This document shows, one piece after another, positions 28,457-37,261 of a stretch of DNA of 64,000 bases (positions are counted from its first letter, which is position 1; each line of letters begins with the position of its first letter). A program made the position numbers and the translations under genes. A model generated the notes under the pieces. That model saw nothing but the letters and a program-made list of their open reading frames with translations. It did not search any database and was not told where the DNA came from. The stretch comes from Caballeronia sp. Lep1P3 (GTDB taxonomy: Bacteria; Pseudomonadota; Gammaproteobacteria; Burkholderiales; Burkholderiaceae): NCBI RefSeq assembly GCF_022879595.1, contig NZ_CP084267.1:124001-188000 (forward strand). The letters run 5' to 3'.

Positions 28457-29797
28457 ATGCTGACAACAGCGGTCGGCGCGTTCCGCAAGCGGCTGCTCGG
28501 CGTTCATCGGGACCACAAGAGAATTGCGAGAAGCGCGCTGCTTTTACTGTGTTTCGTCGCGGCGGGCAAGATCGTCGGGGCATCGAAGGAGATGACGATC
28601 GCGTATCGATACGGAATAAGCGGGACTGTCGACGCGTATCAACTCGCTTACACGCTCGTCACCTGGATCCCGGTCACGCTGACATCCGAGTTGGGGCGGC
28701 TGCTCGTTCCCATGCTCATCAAATTGCAGAGCGACCGTGCGGAAAAGAGCCGCTTTCTCGGCGAACTGACGGGCGTTGCCGCAGCGCTTGGCATCGTGCT
28801 GTCCGTTGCGCTCTGCACGCTGTGGCCGCACCTGAGCCCGCTCATCGCGAGCAACCTTGCGCAAGCGACGCGCGACACCGCCCGGCTGATGCTCCTGGGC
28901 ATGGCGCCGGTCGGCGCGCTCGTCATCGTCGCGTGCATAGGCTCGGCGCGGCTGCAGGCTTGCGGAAATCATGTCGGCACTTTGCTCGAATGCATTCCCG
29001 CGCTCGTGCTGCTCTCGTTTCTCTTCGCTTCGGGAGACGGCGCGTCCGTGTTGCCGCTCGCGTTGGGCACGAGCATCGGCTTTCTCGCGCAGGCGCTCGC
29101 CCTTCGCGCTCTCGCGAAACGCGCGGATGCGATGCGCGCTCCCACGCGTCTATCGCTGCAATCGCGACAGTGGCCGATCCTGCTTCGCGCGATGACGCTG
29201 CTGATGCTCGGCGCCGTCATCGGCAATCTGTCGGGTCCAGTCGATCAATATTTTCTCGCGCAGGCGGGCGACGGAAACGTCGCGTCACTCGGCTATGCGA
29301 ACCGCCTCATCTCGCTTCTCATGAGCATGGGCGCGCTCGCGATCAGCCGCGCAACGCTTCCGGTCATCTCGGAGATGCTGCTTCACGGCGATGCCGGGCG
29401 TGCGCGAAGCACGACGCTCAAATGGTCGCTGCTGATGCTCGTCGTCGGCACGTTCGCAGCCGCGTTCGCCTATGTCGCCGCGCCGTTCGCCGTCGCGTTG
29501 CTGTTTCAGCGCGGCGCGTTCACGGCTCGGGATACCGTCGCGGTCGTCGGCCTTTTCCGCGCGGGCCTCTTGCAGATACCGTTTTCCTACGCGTGCTGGG
29601 TGCTCATCCAGTTGTCCGTGAGCGAAGGACGTTTCAGGTTGATCTCGGTCATCGCCGTCGTAGGCTTCGTCATCAAGCTGATTGCGAACGTGATTCTCGT
29701 GCGTCTCGTCGGCATTCACGGTGTGTTGCTTGCGTCCGGTCTCGCGGCGGCCGGTGTGTACATCGCCTATCTGCTATGCACGAGGCAGCGCGGATAA
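28457..29797 (+). CDS. MurJ/MviN-like lipid-linked oligosaccharide flippase, copy 2
   Basis: This is an inner-membrane protein of 446 residues with about 14 hydrophobic segments. It is clearly paralogous to the flippase at 14933: both start MLT, share GAxKEMxxAYRYGIxGTVDAYQLA, then VDQYFLAxxGDG, ALAISRAxLPxxxEM and LLFQRGAFTA. The two differ in loops and overall identity looks moderate. The role is lipid-linked repeat translocation, possibly for a different or branched unit. The glycosyltransferase downstream begins 68 bases later. No strong Shine-Dalgarno is visible at the ATG. Confidence 0.87.
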   Translation: MLTTAVGAFRKRLLGVHRDHKRIARSALLLLCFVAAGKIVGASKEMTIAYRYGISGTVDAYQLAYTLVTWIPVTLTSELGRLLVPMLIKLQSDRAEKSRFLGELTGVAAALGIVLSVALCTLWPHLSPLIASNLAQATRDTARLMLLGMAPVGALVIVACIGSARLQACGNHVGTLLECIPALVLLSFLFASGDGASVLPLALGTSIGFLAQALALRALAKRADAMRAPTRLSLQSRQWPILLRAMTLLMLGAVIGNLSGPVDQYFLAQAGDGNVASLGYANRLISLLMSMGALAISRATLPVISEMLLHGDAGRARSTTLKWSLLMLVVGTFAAAFAYVAAPFAVALLFQRGAFTARDTVAVVGLFRAGLLQIPFSYACWVLIQLSVSEGRFRLISVIAVVGFVIKLIANVILVRLVGIHGVLLASGLAAAGVYIAYLLCTRQRG

Positions 29798-29864
29798 CAC
29801 GTTTTTCCGCTCGATCGTTCGAAGCATTCGACGTCGATGCGGCCTTCATTTCTTCGGAGCGCGC

Positions 29865-31049
29865 ATGAGCAAGGTCTACCGATACGTATCGAAGGCAACG
29901 CGCTCGGAAGCCGTTGCGAGAAGCGTCGATGCCGTCTCCCGCCTTCCCATTTCATGCATGGCCGCTGCGTTGAAGCTCACGCACGATGGCCGCGCCAACG
30001 CCAGCGCCATCGACGAGAAGGCGCTCGAAGCGCAGCTTCAGCAATTGAGGCCGTACCGTCCGTCGAGTCTCACGCCCTTGAGAGGCGTGGACAAGGAATC
30101 GCGTGTCGCGCTTTCCGTCATCGTTCCTGTGTTCAATACGGAAGCGTATGTCGGCAAGTGCATCGACTCGATCCTCGATCAGCAGACGGCCTTCGAGTAC
30201 GAAGTCATCGTGATCGACGATGGATCGACCGATGGGTCTGCGCGCATCCTCGGTCAATACGCGAACGATCCGCGCGTGACGGTCGTGCGCATCGCGAACG
30301 GAGGCGTCGCGCTCGCCCGTAACGAGGGCCTTCGGCGCGCGCGCGGCAAGTATGTGATGTTCGTCGATTCCGACGATTATCTGCCGCCGGATTGCATCGA
30401 AACCCTGCTTGTTCCGGCCATGCGAGATGGCGCGGACATCGTGCAAGGAAGTTACTGGATCGTCGATGTGGGCGGCACCGTGCACAGCACGCAGCAGTTC
30501 GACGATGTGGTTGCGGCCCGCGCGGACCCGGACGTTTCGGCGCTTTCGGGCTATCCGTGGGGCAAGGTCATCAAGCGCGATCTCTTCGGAAGCGTGCAGT
30601 TTCCCGAAGGCATGGCGTATGAGGACACCGTCGTCGCACTGATCCTTCTTCCTTCGGCCAACGGCTATGTCAGCCTGAGGCAGCCGGTCTACTACTACCG
30701 GGAGAATCCGCGCGGACTGTCGGCTCGTCTCACCAAAGACCCGAAAACGCTCGACGCGTACTGGGTCGTATCGAAGCTGCTGTCGGACCGCAGGGCGCTC
30801 GGCCTTCCGTTCGACAGCCGCGTCTTCAGGCAGGTGAGGACGCAGTTCGGCGCGCTGCTTTATCTCAGGCTCGCGCACTACGAAGACGAAGTGAAGCGCG
30901 CCGTGTTCTATCTCTGCTGCCGCCAGATGGAGGCGCTCAGAAGCGAAAGCAGCGACAGGGCTGCAAGCGGCGCCGACGACGCGCTCGACCACGCGTTCCG
31001 CACGCGCAATTACGCGCTCTGGAAACTGCTGTGTTTCTTCGAGCTATAA
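29865..31049 (+). CDS. Glycosyltransferase family 2
   Basis: This is a 394-residue inverting GT-A enzyme. The N-terminal tail of about 80 residues is followed by the GT2 core: LSVIVPVFNTEAYVGKCIDSILDQ, EVIVIDDGSTDGSA, NGGVALARNEGLRRARGKYVMFVDSDDYLPPD with the DxD motif, and FPEGMAYEDTVVAL with the ED dyad. The C-terminal 150 residues are helical. TCGGAG precedes the ATG. It follows the second flippase and is likely co-transcribed, the same flippase-transferase pairing as at 14.9-17.7 kb. Confidence 0.9.
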   Translation: MSKVYRYVSKATRSEAVARSVDAVSRLPISCMAAALKLTHDGRANASAIDEKALEAQLQQLRPYRPSSLTPLRGVDKESRVALSVIVPVFNTEAYVGKCIDSILDQQTAFEYEVIVIDDGSTDGSARILGQYANDPRVTVVRIANGGVALARNEGLRRARGKYVMFVDSDDYLPPDCIETLLVPAMRDGADIVQGSYWIVDVGGTVHSTQQFDDVVAARADPDVSALSGYPWGKVIKRDLFGSVQFPEGMAYEDTVVALILLPSANGYVSLRQPVYYYRENPRGLSARLTKDPKTLDAYWVVSKLLSDRRALGLPFDSRVFRQVRTQFGALLYLRLAHYEDEVKRAVFYLCCRQMEALRSESSDRAASGADDALDHAFRTRNYALWKLLCFFEL

Positions 31050-31933
31050 CGCGCGACCATCGTCCGAGCGATGCGCTCTACGGTAATTATTCCGTCGATT
31101 TGCAACCCGGCCACGCGTGCCGTCACTCAAAATTCGCGTTAAAAAATAAGGCCCGAGACGTCAAATCCATAATGCCGCGAGGGATTAATGGCGATGCGTC
31201 ACTTAATATCTCGCGACGCGATTTATATCATCGTAGGATTAACAACTGTTCCGCTGATTAAAGTAGTGCGCGATTGAGTTTGCCCGTTTGTCGCGTCCGG
31301 ACCGCCCCGCCGAAAATCTGCCAAAACGCTCGTTCGCATCACCAAAAGCGCGCTTCGGCACGTAAACCCTATAGTCCCTATTTTACCGATCGGATGCGCG
31401 GCAGTTGCACCGCGCCGAACGTTCGTTTCGTCCGATAATTACCTTTTAAATCGTTTCAACCACTTTCGTTTCCCTTGGCGGCGGACTTTTTTACATTCCG
31501 TTACGATTCGCCGGGTATCCGTTACTTGCGTCATACGATATGATTCGTCCCGAACTCAAGTTTCACGGCAAAGCAGTGTTTCGTCTGATCTAATTTACGA
31601 TCTTTCAGAAACGCCTTTTCAACCGTGACGTCAGATTTACCGATCGACTGATCGAGTCTCAAGCGATGTGTAACGGCTCTCGTTAGAGGGAAACAGCAAA
31701 CGCATCAGGTTGTGACCGGATCGCTTTTCGTCATCCGGTGAATCGGCTCGCCTGTCTACCCGTCTGGACTCCTAATGGATGCGGCTGTTCGCCAACGTTC
31801 TGGCCAACGGATGTGATTCCGCACCTCGACAGGGAGGCGCCGAAACCGCCGCCTCTTCCCTGTGGCTCCATTTTTCCAGGCATTCATCAGCCCGGCCTAT
31901 AGAGCCGCGCCTATCACCATTCAGAGGACCTCA
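31050..31933. other. Long AT-rich intergenic region
   Basis: These 884 bases have no supported gene. They are visibly richer in A/T than the neighbours (runs such as TTAAAAAATAA near 31140, TTTATATCATC near 31220, CCTATTTTACC near 31380). They should contain the promoter and leader of the beta-helix lipoprotein gene. Short open frames are not protein-like. No repeat or hairpin with a clear role was identified. Confidence 0.45.
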
Positions 31934-33133
31934 ATGGCTTCGACGAAAACCGAGATTCAGCAAGTATTGGAAGTGCCCAGCACCATGCGCCGCAAACTCG
32001 TTTCCGCATTCGTGCTCGGCGCCGGCTCGCTCGCGCTGGCCGCATGCGGCGGCGGTAACGACGGCAGCGTCGCGGATGCGGTGGCCAATCGCCAGCGCCG
32101 ACGCTCGGGCGCAGCCGCAGCAAGCAGCGCAAGCAGCGCCAGCTCGGCGACGGCCGCGAGCGCCGCGACGACGGCCAGCTCCACTGCCGCAGCCAGCACG
32201 AACACCGGCTCGCAAGGCACCGCCAACACCAGCACGAGCGGCGTGCTGCAGGACAAGTCGTTCGGCGTGAAGGGCGACGGCACGACCAACGATCGCGCGG
32301 CGCTTCAGGCCGCCATCGACGGCTCGGTTGGACAGATTCTCCTCATCACGGGCAAGAGCCGCATCGATGCCACCGGTCTCACGCTGCGCTCGAACACGCA
32401 TATCCGCTTCGCGCAGGGCGCCTCGATCAAGATGCTACCGCACAACACCAGCACGTATCAGATGATGCGCGTGGCGGACGTGAGCAACGTGAACATCGAA
32501 GCGCCGTACCTCGACGGCAGCAAGGAACTGAACTCGGCCGGTTCGGGCGAATTCGGCATGGGCATCTCGATCACCGGCGCGACGGGCGTCACGATCACGA
32601 ACCCGACGACGATCAACTGCTGGGGCGACGGCATCTACATCGGCAATAGCGGGGGCGGCTCGGGCAAGACCAGCTCCAACGTGTCGATCAGCGGCCACCA
32701 CGCGAACGGCTGCCGCCGTCAGGGCGCGACGATCACGTCGGGCAACGGCATCACGTTCACCAATCCGCTGTGGGAAAACATTTCGGGCACCGCGCCGTCG
32801 TGCGGTCTCGACATCGAGCCGGACGACAACAGCGCCGTGCTGCAGGCCATCAAGATCGTCAGCCCGACGACTCAGGGTTGCGCGGGCCCCGGCATCCAGG
32901 TCTACCTCGGCGCGTTCCCCGGCCCGGTGTCGAAGAACGTCGACATCCAGATCACGAACCATACCGACAACTGCAAGATCGGCCCGTTCGGCGTCGGCGG
33001 TCTGCAACTGAATGGCCGCGTCGTCACCGGTGCGATCACTAGCACGAACCCGGTCTGGAAACAGAACTGGTACCTCGGCGACTGGGACAGCAAGGGCCCG
33101 AAGGTCTCGGTCGTGAATCCCAAAATCGGCTGA
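31934..33133 (+). CDS. Lipoprotein with right-handed beta-helix domain (pectate lyase superfamily)
   Basis: This is a 399-residue outer-envelope lipoprotein. A 17-residue N-terminal extension precedes a lipoprotein signal (MRRKLVSAFVLGAGSLALAACGGG) with the lipobox LAAC. A Ser/Ala/Thr-rich linker of about 60 residues follows. Then comes VLQDKSFGVKGDGTTNDRAALQAAIDG, the start of a parallel beta-helix, with stacked Asn/Thr-rich turns such as ITGATGVTITNPTTINCWGDGIYIGNS and the C-terminal VSISGHHANGCRRQGATITSGNG. AGAGGA lies upstream of 31934; 31985 is an alternative start. It is probably a lyase, hydrolase or polymer-binding protein for the exopolysaccharide, and a terminator follows. Confidence 0.8.
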   Translation: MASTKTEIQQVLEVPSTMRRKLVSAFVLGAGSLALAACGGGNDGSVADAVANRQRRRSGAAAASSASSASSATAASAATTASSTAAASTNTGSQGTANTSTSGVLQDKSFGVKGDGTTNDRAALQAAIDGSVGQILLITGKSRIDATGLTLRSNTHIRFAQGASIKMLPHNTSTYQMMRVADVSNVNIEAPYLDGSKELNSAGSGEFGMGISITGATGVTITNPTTINCWGDGIYIGNSGGGSGKTSSNVSISGHHANGCRRQGATITSGNGITFTNPLWENISGTAPSCGLDIEPDDNSAVLQAIKIVSPTTQGCAGPGIQVYLGAFPGPVSKNVDIQITNHTDNCKIGPFGVGGLQLNGRVVTGAITSTNPVWKQNWYLGDWDSKGPKVSVVNPKIG

Positions 33134-33180
33134 GCGGCAAAGGATGCGCTAAACGGATTCGGCGCAAAACCTGGCTTTGG

Positions 33181-33216
33181 AAAAGGGCGGACTTCGTTTC
33201 GGAGTCCTCCCTTTTT
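33181..33216 (+). terminator. Intrinsic terminator behind the beta-helix lipoprotein gene
   Basis: Near-perfect stem with one mismatch (AAAAGGGCGGACT with AGTCCTCCCTTTT) and a short loop around CGTTTCG, followed by TTTTT. It starts 48 bases after the stop. Confidence 0.9.
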
Positions 33217-33251
33217 GGCGTTGCGCGCGCCTGCATTCGTGCATGCGGTCT

Positions 33252-33917
33252 TCAGTGGATGCTCGTCCAGTCGTATAGATACAACTGCACGATTCCGCCT
33301 AGCTCATGCAGCGCCCGCCACGCGAGGCGAAAATTCTGCCGGCGCGGAACGAGCGAGAACTCGGCGCGATCCGCAGGCGCCGCATCCGGTATGACGTCGA
33401 ATCCGAGGCGATCGAACGCGATCTTCGCCCGACGCATGTGGTACGCGGACGTCACCAGCACGACGGCATCGTAGTGGCCGCCTTGCAACAGTGGCTCCAC
33501 GAACTTCGCGTTCTCATATGTCGTGTTGCTGCGCGCTTCGCGAATGACATCGTCTTCGCGCACGCCGAGCGCCGCGATCTCCCCGGCGTAGAGTTCCGCA
33601 TCGGCGATGCCGTGGCCTTCGGGATCGCCGCCGCTAATGATGACCTTGCACACGCGAGCCTGCGCGCGACATGCGGCGTAATCGGCGGCGGCCTGTCGAA
33701 TGCGCGACATGCCGTCGGTCGTCGGGCCGAACGGCGCGTCCGGCTTCCAGTGGTCGAGGCCCGCGCTCAAGAGCACGATGGCATTGCGCGCGCCGAATGC
33801 AGGCGCCGTGCGCGACGCATTGCCGGCAAGCGGCACGTCCCACACGCCGGAACCGGCAACCCACCACGATCCGGCCGCCAAAACCGCCAGAACCGCCGAC
33901 CACGCGAATAGAGTCAT
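33252..33917 (-). CDS. YdcF family protein (DUF218)
   Basis: This is a 221-residue protein with an N-terminal transmembrane helix (TLFAWSAVLAVLAAGSWWV) and a periplasmic DUF218 domain. The core motifs are AIVLLSAGLDHW, VCKVIISGGDPEGHG, IREARSNTTYENAKFVEPLL and VVLVTSAYHMRRAKIAFDRLGFDVIP. Members (YdcF, ElyC, SanA) act in envelope and undecaprenyl-phosphate homeostasis, so a link to the polysaccharide lipid carrier is plausible. The start at 33917 is the ATG that opens the membrane helix; the frame continues upstream out of phase with the glycosyltransferase. The next gene upstream is 62 bases away. Confidence 0.85.
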   Translation of the reverse strand: MTLFAWSAVLAVLAAGSWWVAGSGVWDVPLAGNASRTAPAFGARNAIVLLSAGLDHWKPDAPFGPTTDGMSRIRQAAADYAACRAQARVCKVIISGGDPEGHGIADAELYAGEIAALGVREDDVIREARSNTTYENAKFVEPLLQGGHYDAVVLVTSAYHMRRAKIAFDRLGFDVIPDAAPADRAEFSLVPRRQNFRLAWRALHELGGIVQLYLYDWTSIH

Positions 33918-33979
33918 CGAGCGACGCCTGGGCGAAGAAACGCGCGCGACGCCGACATGTCCCGCGGGACGACGCGCGC

Positions 33980-35119
33980 TCACGCGCTCGCGCCTTGCGC
34001 GCTGCGCACGCCGGCCGCCACGAACGCCGCGCGCCATAGCGACAACGCCGTATCGAGCGAGAAGGCGTCCTTGACTCCCGACGCGCGCGATGCGAGAAGC
34101 TGCCGCTCGGCGTCGCTTTGCATCAGTGTCTTGAGCGACTCGGCGAGCATGCGCGTGTCGCCCACTTCGCTCACCAGCAAGCCGTTTTCCCCGTGGCGGA
34201 TGATGTCGCGCGGGCCGCAATCGCAGTCGTAGCTCACGGCGGCGATGCCGCTCGCCATCGCTTCGACGAGCGTCATCGAAAAGCCCTCGAAGCGCGAACT
34301 GAGCACGTACAGATCGGCTCTTGCGTACCAGTCCGAGACGTTGCCGGCGCGCCCGGGCAACAGCACGCGATCCTTCAGCCCGAGCGCATTGATCTGCCGC
34401 TCGAGCGGCGGACGCTCGTCGCCTTCGCCGACGATCACGAGGTCCCAGTCCGGCACCGCGCTCGCGATATGCGAGAACGCCTCGATCAGATAGTCGAAGC
34501 CCTTCGCATCGTGCAGACGGCCCACGGCCAGCAGCACGCGGCGATCGCGCGCGATGACCGCGTCGGGCATGAGGATTGGCTCGAGCCGCGGAATCGGCAG
34601 CGTGAAAGGCGGCGGGATGACGCGCACGTCGCTGCAGTCGCAGTTTTCTTCGAGCCAGTGCTTGCTGTCGCCGGTGAGCGCGACGACGAGATCCGCCGCG
34701 CGAAACGACCACCGGCGCAACTGCTGCCAGACCGGCGTGAGCGGCAGCATCGGCGGATGCGTGTGTTCCGTCGCGATGACCTTGCAGGGCAATCGCTGCG
34801 TCGCGAGAATCGCCACGACGGATGCAACCGTCATGATGCCCACGACGACATCCGGCTTCAGTTCGCGCAGCACGCGGCGCAGCGCGCGCACGCGCCTCAC
34901 GTTGGCCGCGAGCGCGGCAAGCGCGCCCTGCGGCTCGCTCGCAAGGTCGAGCGCGATGCGGCGCACGGCCGGATGCAGCGGATAGAAATCGACGCGCGTC
35001 GATTCCAGCGACACGACGCTGACATCGGCGCCCTGCGCGGCCCATTCATTGGCGAGGTTGGCCGTGGTCCGCTCGGCTCCGCCGCAATGCATGCAATAGA
35101 TGAACAGGACGATCTTCAT
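33980..35119 (-). CDS. Glycosyltransferase family 4 (AmsD-like)
   Basis: This is a 379-residue GT-B enzyme. The N-terminal MKIVLFIYCMHCGGAERTTANLANEWAAQGADVSVVSLE and the C-terminal LLAVGRLHDAKGFDYLIEAFS and VLSSRFEGFSMTLVEAMASGIAAVSYDCDCGPRDII motifs are typical of the AmsD/EpsF-type galactosyltransferase subgroup. It shares the GGAER N-terminal loop with the transferase at 36052. It is in a minus-strand run with a methyltransferase, another GT4 and the Wzc-like kinase, with gaps of about 60-70 bases. Confidence 0.9.
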   Translation of the reverse strand: MKIVLFIYCMHCGGAERTTANLANEWAAQGADVSVVSLESTRVDFYPLHPAVRRIALDLASEPQGALAALAANVRRVRALRRVLRELKPDVVVGIMTVASVVAILATQRLPCKVIATEHTHPPMLPLTPVWQQLRRWSFRAADLVVALTGDSKHWLEENCDCSDVRVIPPPFTLPIPRLEPILMPDAVIARDRRVLLAVGRLHDAKGFDYLIEAFSHIASAVPDWDLVIVGEGDERPPLERQINALGLKDRVLLPGRAGNVSDWYARADLYVLSSRFEGFSMTLVEAMASGIAAVSYDCDCGPRDIIRHGENGLLVSEVGDTRMLAESLKTLMQSDAERQLLASRASGVKDAFSLDTALSLWRAAFVAAGVRSAQGASA

Positions 35120-35188
35120 CGCACTTTCTCGTTGGTTTTCTCGCGCGGCATAGGCACCGCGCCTGCGCTGTCCGCACGCCGCGATGCG

Positions 35189-35995
35189 TCACGCAAGGTT
35201 CGCGCGCGCATGCAGGGGTTTGGTCGCCACGTAGTAAAGCCAACCGCTTTCGCGATCGTGTTCCGTGAGCAGGCCGTCGAAGCCGTATGCATCGACGCGC
35301 TCGTCGAAGCCCAGCGCGTGCAACTGGCGCCGCTGCGAATCCATCGAGATGTAGTACTGCAGCATGCGATAGTCGGCTGCCGGCTCGTTGACCACGGCAT
35401 AGTCCGGCTCGATCACGTTCTGCCGCGAGTTCTTGCTGTATCGAACGTATTGCAGCGGAAAGAGCGAGAGATTGCGCAGCGTCGTGATCGGATTGAGGCT
35501 CAGCGCGATGCTCGGGCGGCTGTTGAGAAAGTCCTCGAACTTCACGAAATCGCGATTGTGGCTCGAGAACACGAAGTACCCGCCGGGCTTGAGCACCTGA
35601 TGAATCTTCGACATGATCGTGAGCCGATCCTCATGTCCGACGTTGTCGATGCCGTTGAAGGAGAACACGACAAGATCGAAGTAGTCGCGCGAGAAATGGC
35701 CGTCGAGCTTGCGCGCGTCCATCGTGATGAAGCGTTGCTCGGGAAAGCGCTCCTTGCAGACGTCGATCATGCTCTCCGAATAGTCGATGCCGGTGTAGTT
35801 GCCGCTCATCGCAAGCAACGCGGGCGTGGTCCTGCCGCAGCCCACGCCGATGTCGAGAATGGCGCCGCCCGCGACTTGCGGCGCGAGCCGCGCGAATATC
35901 GCTTCCTCCGCCTTTTGCAGGACTTGATAGCTCTCGAAGTCGTGAACGATGCTCTTGCTGGAATAGGCTTTCAGATTCAGGGCGTCGTGATTCAT
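35189..35995 (-). CDS. SAM-dependent methyltransferase (class I)
   Basis: This is a 268-residue Rossmann-fold methyltransferase. Motif I reads AILDIGVGCGRTTPAL, followed by YTGIDYSESMIDVCKERFP and FDLVVFSFNGIDNVGHEDRLTIMSKIHQVLKPGGYFVFSSHN. The C-terminal half is specific and includes ISMDSQRRQLHALGFD. It may O-methylate a sugar of the polymer, as it sits between two GT4 genes; a lipid or small-molecule substrate is possible. The ATG at 35995 is one of two candidate starts; an in-frame ATG at 36031 adds 12 residues. Neither has a strong ribosome-binding site. Confidence 0.87.
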   Translation of the reverse strand: MNHDALNLKAYSSKSIVHDFESYQVLQKAEEAIFARLAPQVAGGAILDIGVGCGRTTPALLAMSGNYTGIDYSESMIDVCKERFPEQRFITMDARKLDGHFSRDYFDLVVFSFNGIDNVGHEDRLTIMSKIHQVLKPGGYFVFSSHNRDFVKFEDFLNSRPSIALSLNPITTLRNLSLFPLQYVRYSKNSRQNVIEPDYAVVNEPAADYRMLQYYISMDSQRRQLHALGFDERVDAYGFDGLLTEHDRESGWLYYVATKPLHARANLA

Positions 35996-36051
35996 GCTTT
36001 GCAATCCGGTTGTGTTGGAAATGCCGAACATCGGATGACGCACAGGACCGT

Positions 36052-37236
36052 TCAGTCGCTTGCACCTGCACCCGCATTCCTGCTCGCGCTCAAAGGCGTC
36101 GCTGCCTTGGTTCGCATTGATTCGTTCGATGACGCCGCGCCCACGCGCGCAAACAGGCGGTCCCACATCGGCAGAATCGCCTGCATTCCATAGCGTTCGC
36201 GCATGGATTCCGACGCCTGCCGGCCCATCTCGCGGCACAGGCCGTCGTCGTCGATCACGCGGCGCAACGCGTGCGTCAGCGCTTCGCGATCGCCGACGGG
36301 CACGAGCAAGCCAAACCGCCCGTCGCATGTCAGTTCTTTCGGCCCGCTCGGGCAGTCGGACGCGACGCACGGCACGCCGAGCGCGAGACTTTCCATCAGG
36401 GCCATCGGCAAGCCTTCGTAGCGCGACGACATCGCGAATGCGCGCGCCGTCGCGAGTTCGTCCCACAGCGCGTCGGTCGTGCCCGCAAGCGCAATCCGCT
36501 CCTTCATGCCGAGCCGCGCGATCTGCGCTTCGAGGCTCGCGCGGTCAGCGCCTTCGCCGAAGATGCAAAGATCGACATCGTCGCGTTCTCTCGCTATGGC
36601 TGCGAACGCGTCGATCAGGACATCGAACTGTTTTTGTCCGGTGAGGCGCCCGACCGATACGATCTTCTTGCGCCCCGAAAACGGCTGGCGCGCGAGCGCG
36701 CGCTCGAACACTTCATCCGGCAAAGGATTCGGCATGACGACGATGCTCTTCGCACCCGGCACCATCTTGCGAAACGGCTCGACGACGCCTTCGGTCAGCA
36801 CCGTGACGACGCGCGCACCGGGATAGAACACGCGGCACAGCAGAGTCCATAGCGGCGAACGTCCATCGACCGATGGATTGTTGTGCTCGCACGCGATCAC
36901 CGGAACGCGCAAGCCGCGCGACGCAAGCAACGTCATCACGCTCACGTTCGGCAGGAACGAGATGAGCACGTCCGGTTGCGTCTTGCGAATCAGCCGGCGC
37001 AAGGCCGTGACGCGCGCGAGGTAACGCAACGGCCCGCGTGCACCGCGCGCGACGAGATCCGCCAGATGCACCACGCGCACGCGCTCGTCGAGCGGATAGA
37101 ACACCTCGCGCTCGCCGGCAAACGTCGGTACGAGCGTCACGTCGTCGCCGCGCGCGGCCCACGCGTTGACGAGCGTCGCCGCAACGCGCTCCGCGCCGCC
37201 CGTTCCCATCGAGCTCACCAGCAGGACTATCTTCAT
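36052..37236 (-). CDS. Glycosyltransferase family 4
   Basis: This is a 394-residue GT-B enzyme. It shows MKIVLLVSSMGTGGAERVAATLVNAWAARGDDVTLV at the N terminus, PDVLISFLPNVSVMTLLASRGLRVPVIACEHNNPS in the acceptor domain, and VSVGRLTGQKQFDVLIDAFAAIA with SSRYEGLPMALMESLALGVPCVASDCPSGPKEL in the donor domain. This resembles the GalNAc-alpha-1,4-transferase (PglH) subgroup. The ATG at 37236 begins the domain; the longer open frame reads as non-coding. The Wzc-like gene ends 25 bases upstream, so the genes are likely one operon. Confidence 0.9.
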   Translation of the reverse strand: MKIVLLVSSMGTGGAERVAATLVNAWAARGDDVTLVPTFAGEREVFYPLDERVRVVHLADLVARGARGPLRYLARVTALRRLIRKTQPDVLISFLPNVSVMTLLASRGLRVPVIACEHNNPSVDGRSPLWTLLCRVFYPGARVVTVLTEGVVEPFRKMVPGAKSIVVMPNPLPDEVFERALARQPFSGRKKIVSVGRLTGQKQFDVLIDAFAAIARERDDVDLCIFGEGADRASLEAQIARLGMKERIALAGTTDALWDELATARAFAMSSRYEGLPMALMESLALGVPCVASDCPSGPKELTCDGRFGLLVPVGDREALTHALRRVIDDDGLCREMGRQASESMRERYGMQAILPMWDRLFARVGAASSNESMRTKAATPLSASRNAGAGASD

Positions 37237-37261
37237 GGATGCGTCGTGAACGGTCGATGCG

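Noticed and set aside
32090..32250. Possible tandem DNA repeat in the lipoprotein gene
   Set aside because: It is a Ser/Ala/Thr linker encoded by GC-rich codons, so the repetition comes from amino-acid composition.
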